64,000 bases of DNA from Saccharospirillum sp. GTDB taxonomy: Bacteria > Pseudomonadota > Gammaproteobacteria > Pseudomonadales > Natronospirillaceae. A program made the translations under genes and the position numbers. Below the pieces are notes generated by a model. That model worked only from the letters and a program-made list of their open reading frames with translations, did not search any database and had not been told where the DNA came from. Below are positions 63,491 to 64,000 of this stretch, piece by piece. The stretch covers positions 248,001 through 312,000 of the forward strand of contig JAIUML010000002.1 of assembly GCA_022565595.1 (NCBI GenBank). Reading direction: 5' to 3'. The first letter of the stretch is position 1. Every line of letters starts with the position of its first letter.

Positions 63491-63514
63491 AGCGTCGATG
63501 AGGGCATCGACGCT
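63491..63514 (-). terminator. First hairpin 3' of pnp
   Basis: AGCGTCGATG/CATCGACGCT, a 10-bp perfect stem with a 4-nt loop about 40 bp after the pnp stop. No T-tract follows on the minus strand, so it may protect the 3' end rather than terminate. Confidence 0.45.
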
Positions 63515-63554
63515 TCATTCACCTGACATCAAGTTATTCAGGTCTGATCAAGCC

Positions 63555-64000
63555 TTACTCTTCCGCAGGCGCCTGATCGAAGACGGTTTTCTCTTCGTCA
63601 GTCACTTCACGAATAGACAGTTTTACCCGACCACGATTATCGACATCCAGAATCTTGACGATGACTTCATCGCCTTCTGACAGTTCGTCAGTCACCTTGG
63701 CAATGCGACGATCGGCAATTTGCGAGATGTGCACCAGACCATCCTTGCCAGGCAGGAACTGTACAAAGGCACCGAAGTCCGCAATGCGCACGACCTTGCC
63801 TTGATAGACAGAACCCGGTTCTGGCTCAGTGGTCAGAGACAGAATGCGGTTTCTGGCTGCTTCAGCGGCCGTTTTATCTGGAGCATAGAGACGCACGCTG
63901 CCGTCATCTGAGATGTCGACCTGAGCACCGGTCTCTTCAACGATGGAGCGAATGGTCGCGCCACCCTTGCCGATCACGTCACGGATCTTGTCGACATCAA
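63555..64000 (-). CDS. pnp: Polynucleotide phosphorylase, C-terminal part
   Basis: About 148 C-terminal residues; the gene continues past the window edge. The KH domain is visible ([24 protein letters not shown] loop GKGG), followed by an S1 domain ([52 protein letters not shown]). PNPase is the 3'-5' phosphorolytic RNase that also works with poly(A) polymerase and Hfq on sRNA decay. The end, [12 protein letters not shown], is short and acidic. Confidence 0.97.
   Translation of the reverse strand, partial: DVDKIRDVIGKGGATIRSIVEETGAQVDISDDGSVRLYAPDKTAAEAARNRILSLTTEPEPGSVYQGKVVRIADFGAFVQFLPGKDGLVHISQIADRRIAKVTDELSEGDEVIVKILDVDNRGRVKLSIREVTDEEKTVFDQAPAEE

Overview
The window is 64 kb of gene-dense, moderately GC-rich gammaproteobacterial chromosome. 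Gene order points to an aerobic heterotroph related to Pseudomonas but outside that genus. The gluQ-cbrX-cbrA-cbrB-(sRNA)-pcnB-folK-panB-panC and fimW-fimX-serB blocks match Pseudomonas synteny, while an MSHA-type pilus locus and malE-type sugar uptake fit marine Oceanospirillales (for example a Saccharospirillum/Reinekea-like lineage). The genus is an inference. No rRNA, tRNA, prophage, integrase, complete insertion sequence or CRISPR array was seen.

Layout. 1-3050: a purine degradation operon (end of xdhB, xdhC, uraD, uraH, puuD) converting xanthine/urate to allantoin. 3164-9467: an HDOD protein, psd, a small unknown gene, a ProQ-family RNA chaperone, and the complete EF-P modification set (epmA, efp, epmB). 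9777-15550: the twitching and c-di-GMP pair fimW/fimX, serB and a small gene. 15751-21333: a membrane protein with a cyclase-like domain, hemin-type ABC genes hmuU and hmuV, a Rieske protein, an aminotransferase and gluQ. 21384-33225: an extra two-component pair, then cbrX-cbrA-cbrB, a CrcZ-like sRNA locus, pcnB, folK, panB, panC and an internally deleted panD. 33238-41379: a sugar region with a binding protein-regulator-kinase operon, a divergent binding protein plus two permeases, and a lone malE. 41608-44644: two ubiquinone hydroxylases and trmL. 44724-55513: a secreted pilin-like protein and MSHA assembly genes mshI to mshG, with no pilin structural genes. 55547-64000: an acyltransferase, a BASS transporter, a patatin, an ABC-2 exporter, a DnaT-like/lambda P-like pair, an SH3 membrane protein and the end of pnp.

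The most notable system is the carbon-control module at 24036-29130. The sensor CbrA and sigma54 activator CbrB are followed by three direct GTAACA boxes exactly 21 bp apart, a well-formed sigma54 -24/-12 promoter, and a short RNA locus. That RNA can fold into five consecutive hairpins, each presenting an AAC-rich (Hfq/Crc 'CA motif') loop. The same AACAACAA motif lies directly in front of the Shine-Dalgarno of the sugar-binding protein at 37006, giving a plausible target in the same window. Other highlights are a panD missing about 56 central codons including its active-site residues, a headless secreted pilin-like protein beside a pilin-less MSHA cluster, a 207-bp palindromic element with 20-bp terminal inverted repeats, and a chromosomal phage-P/DnaT-like helicase-loader pair.
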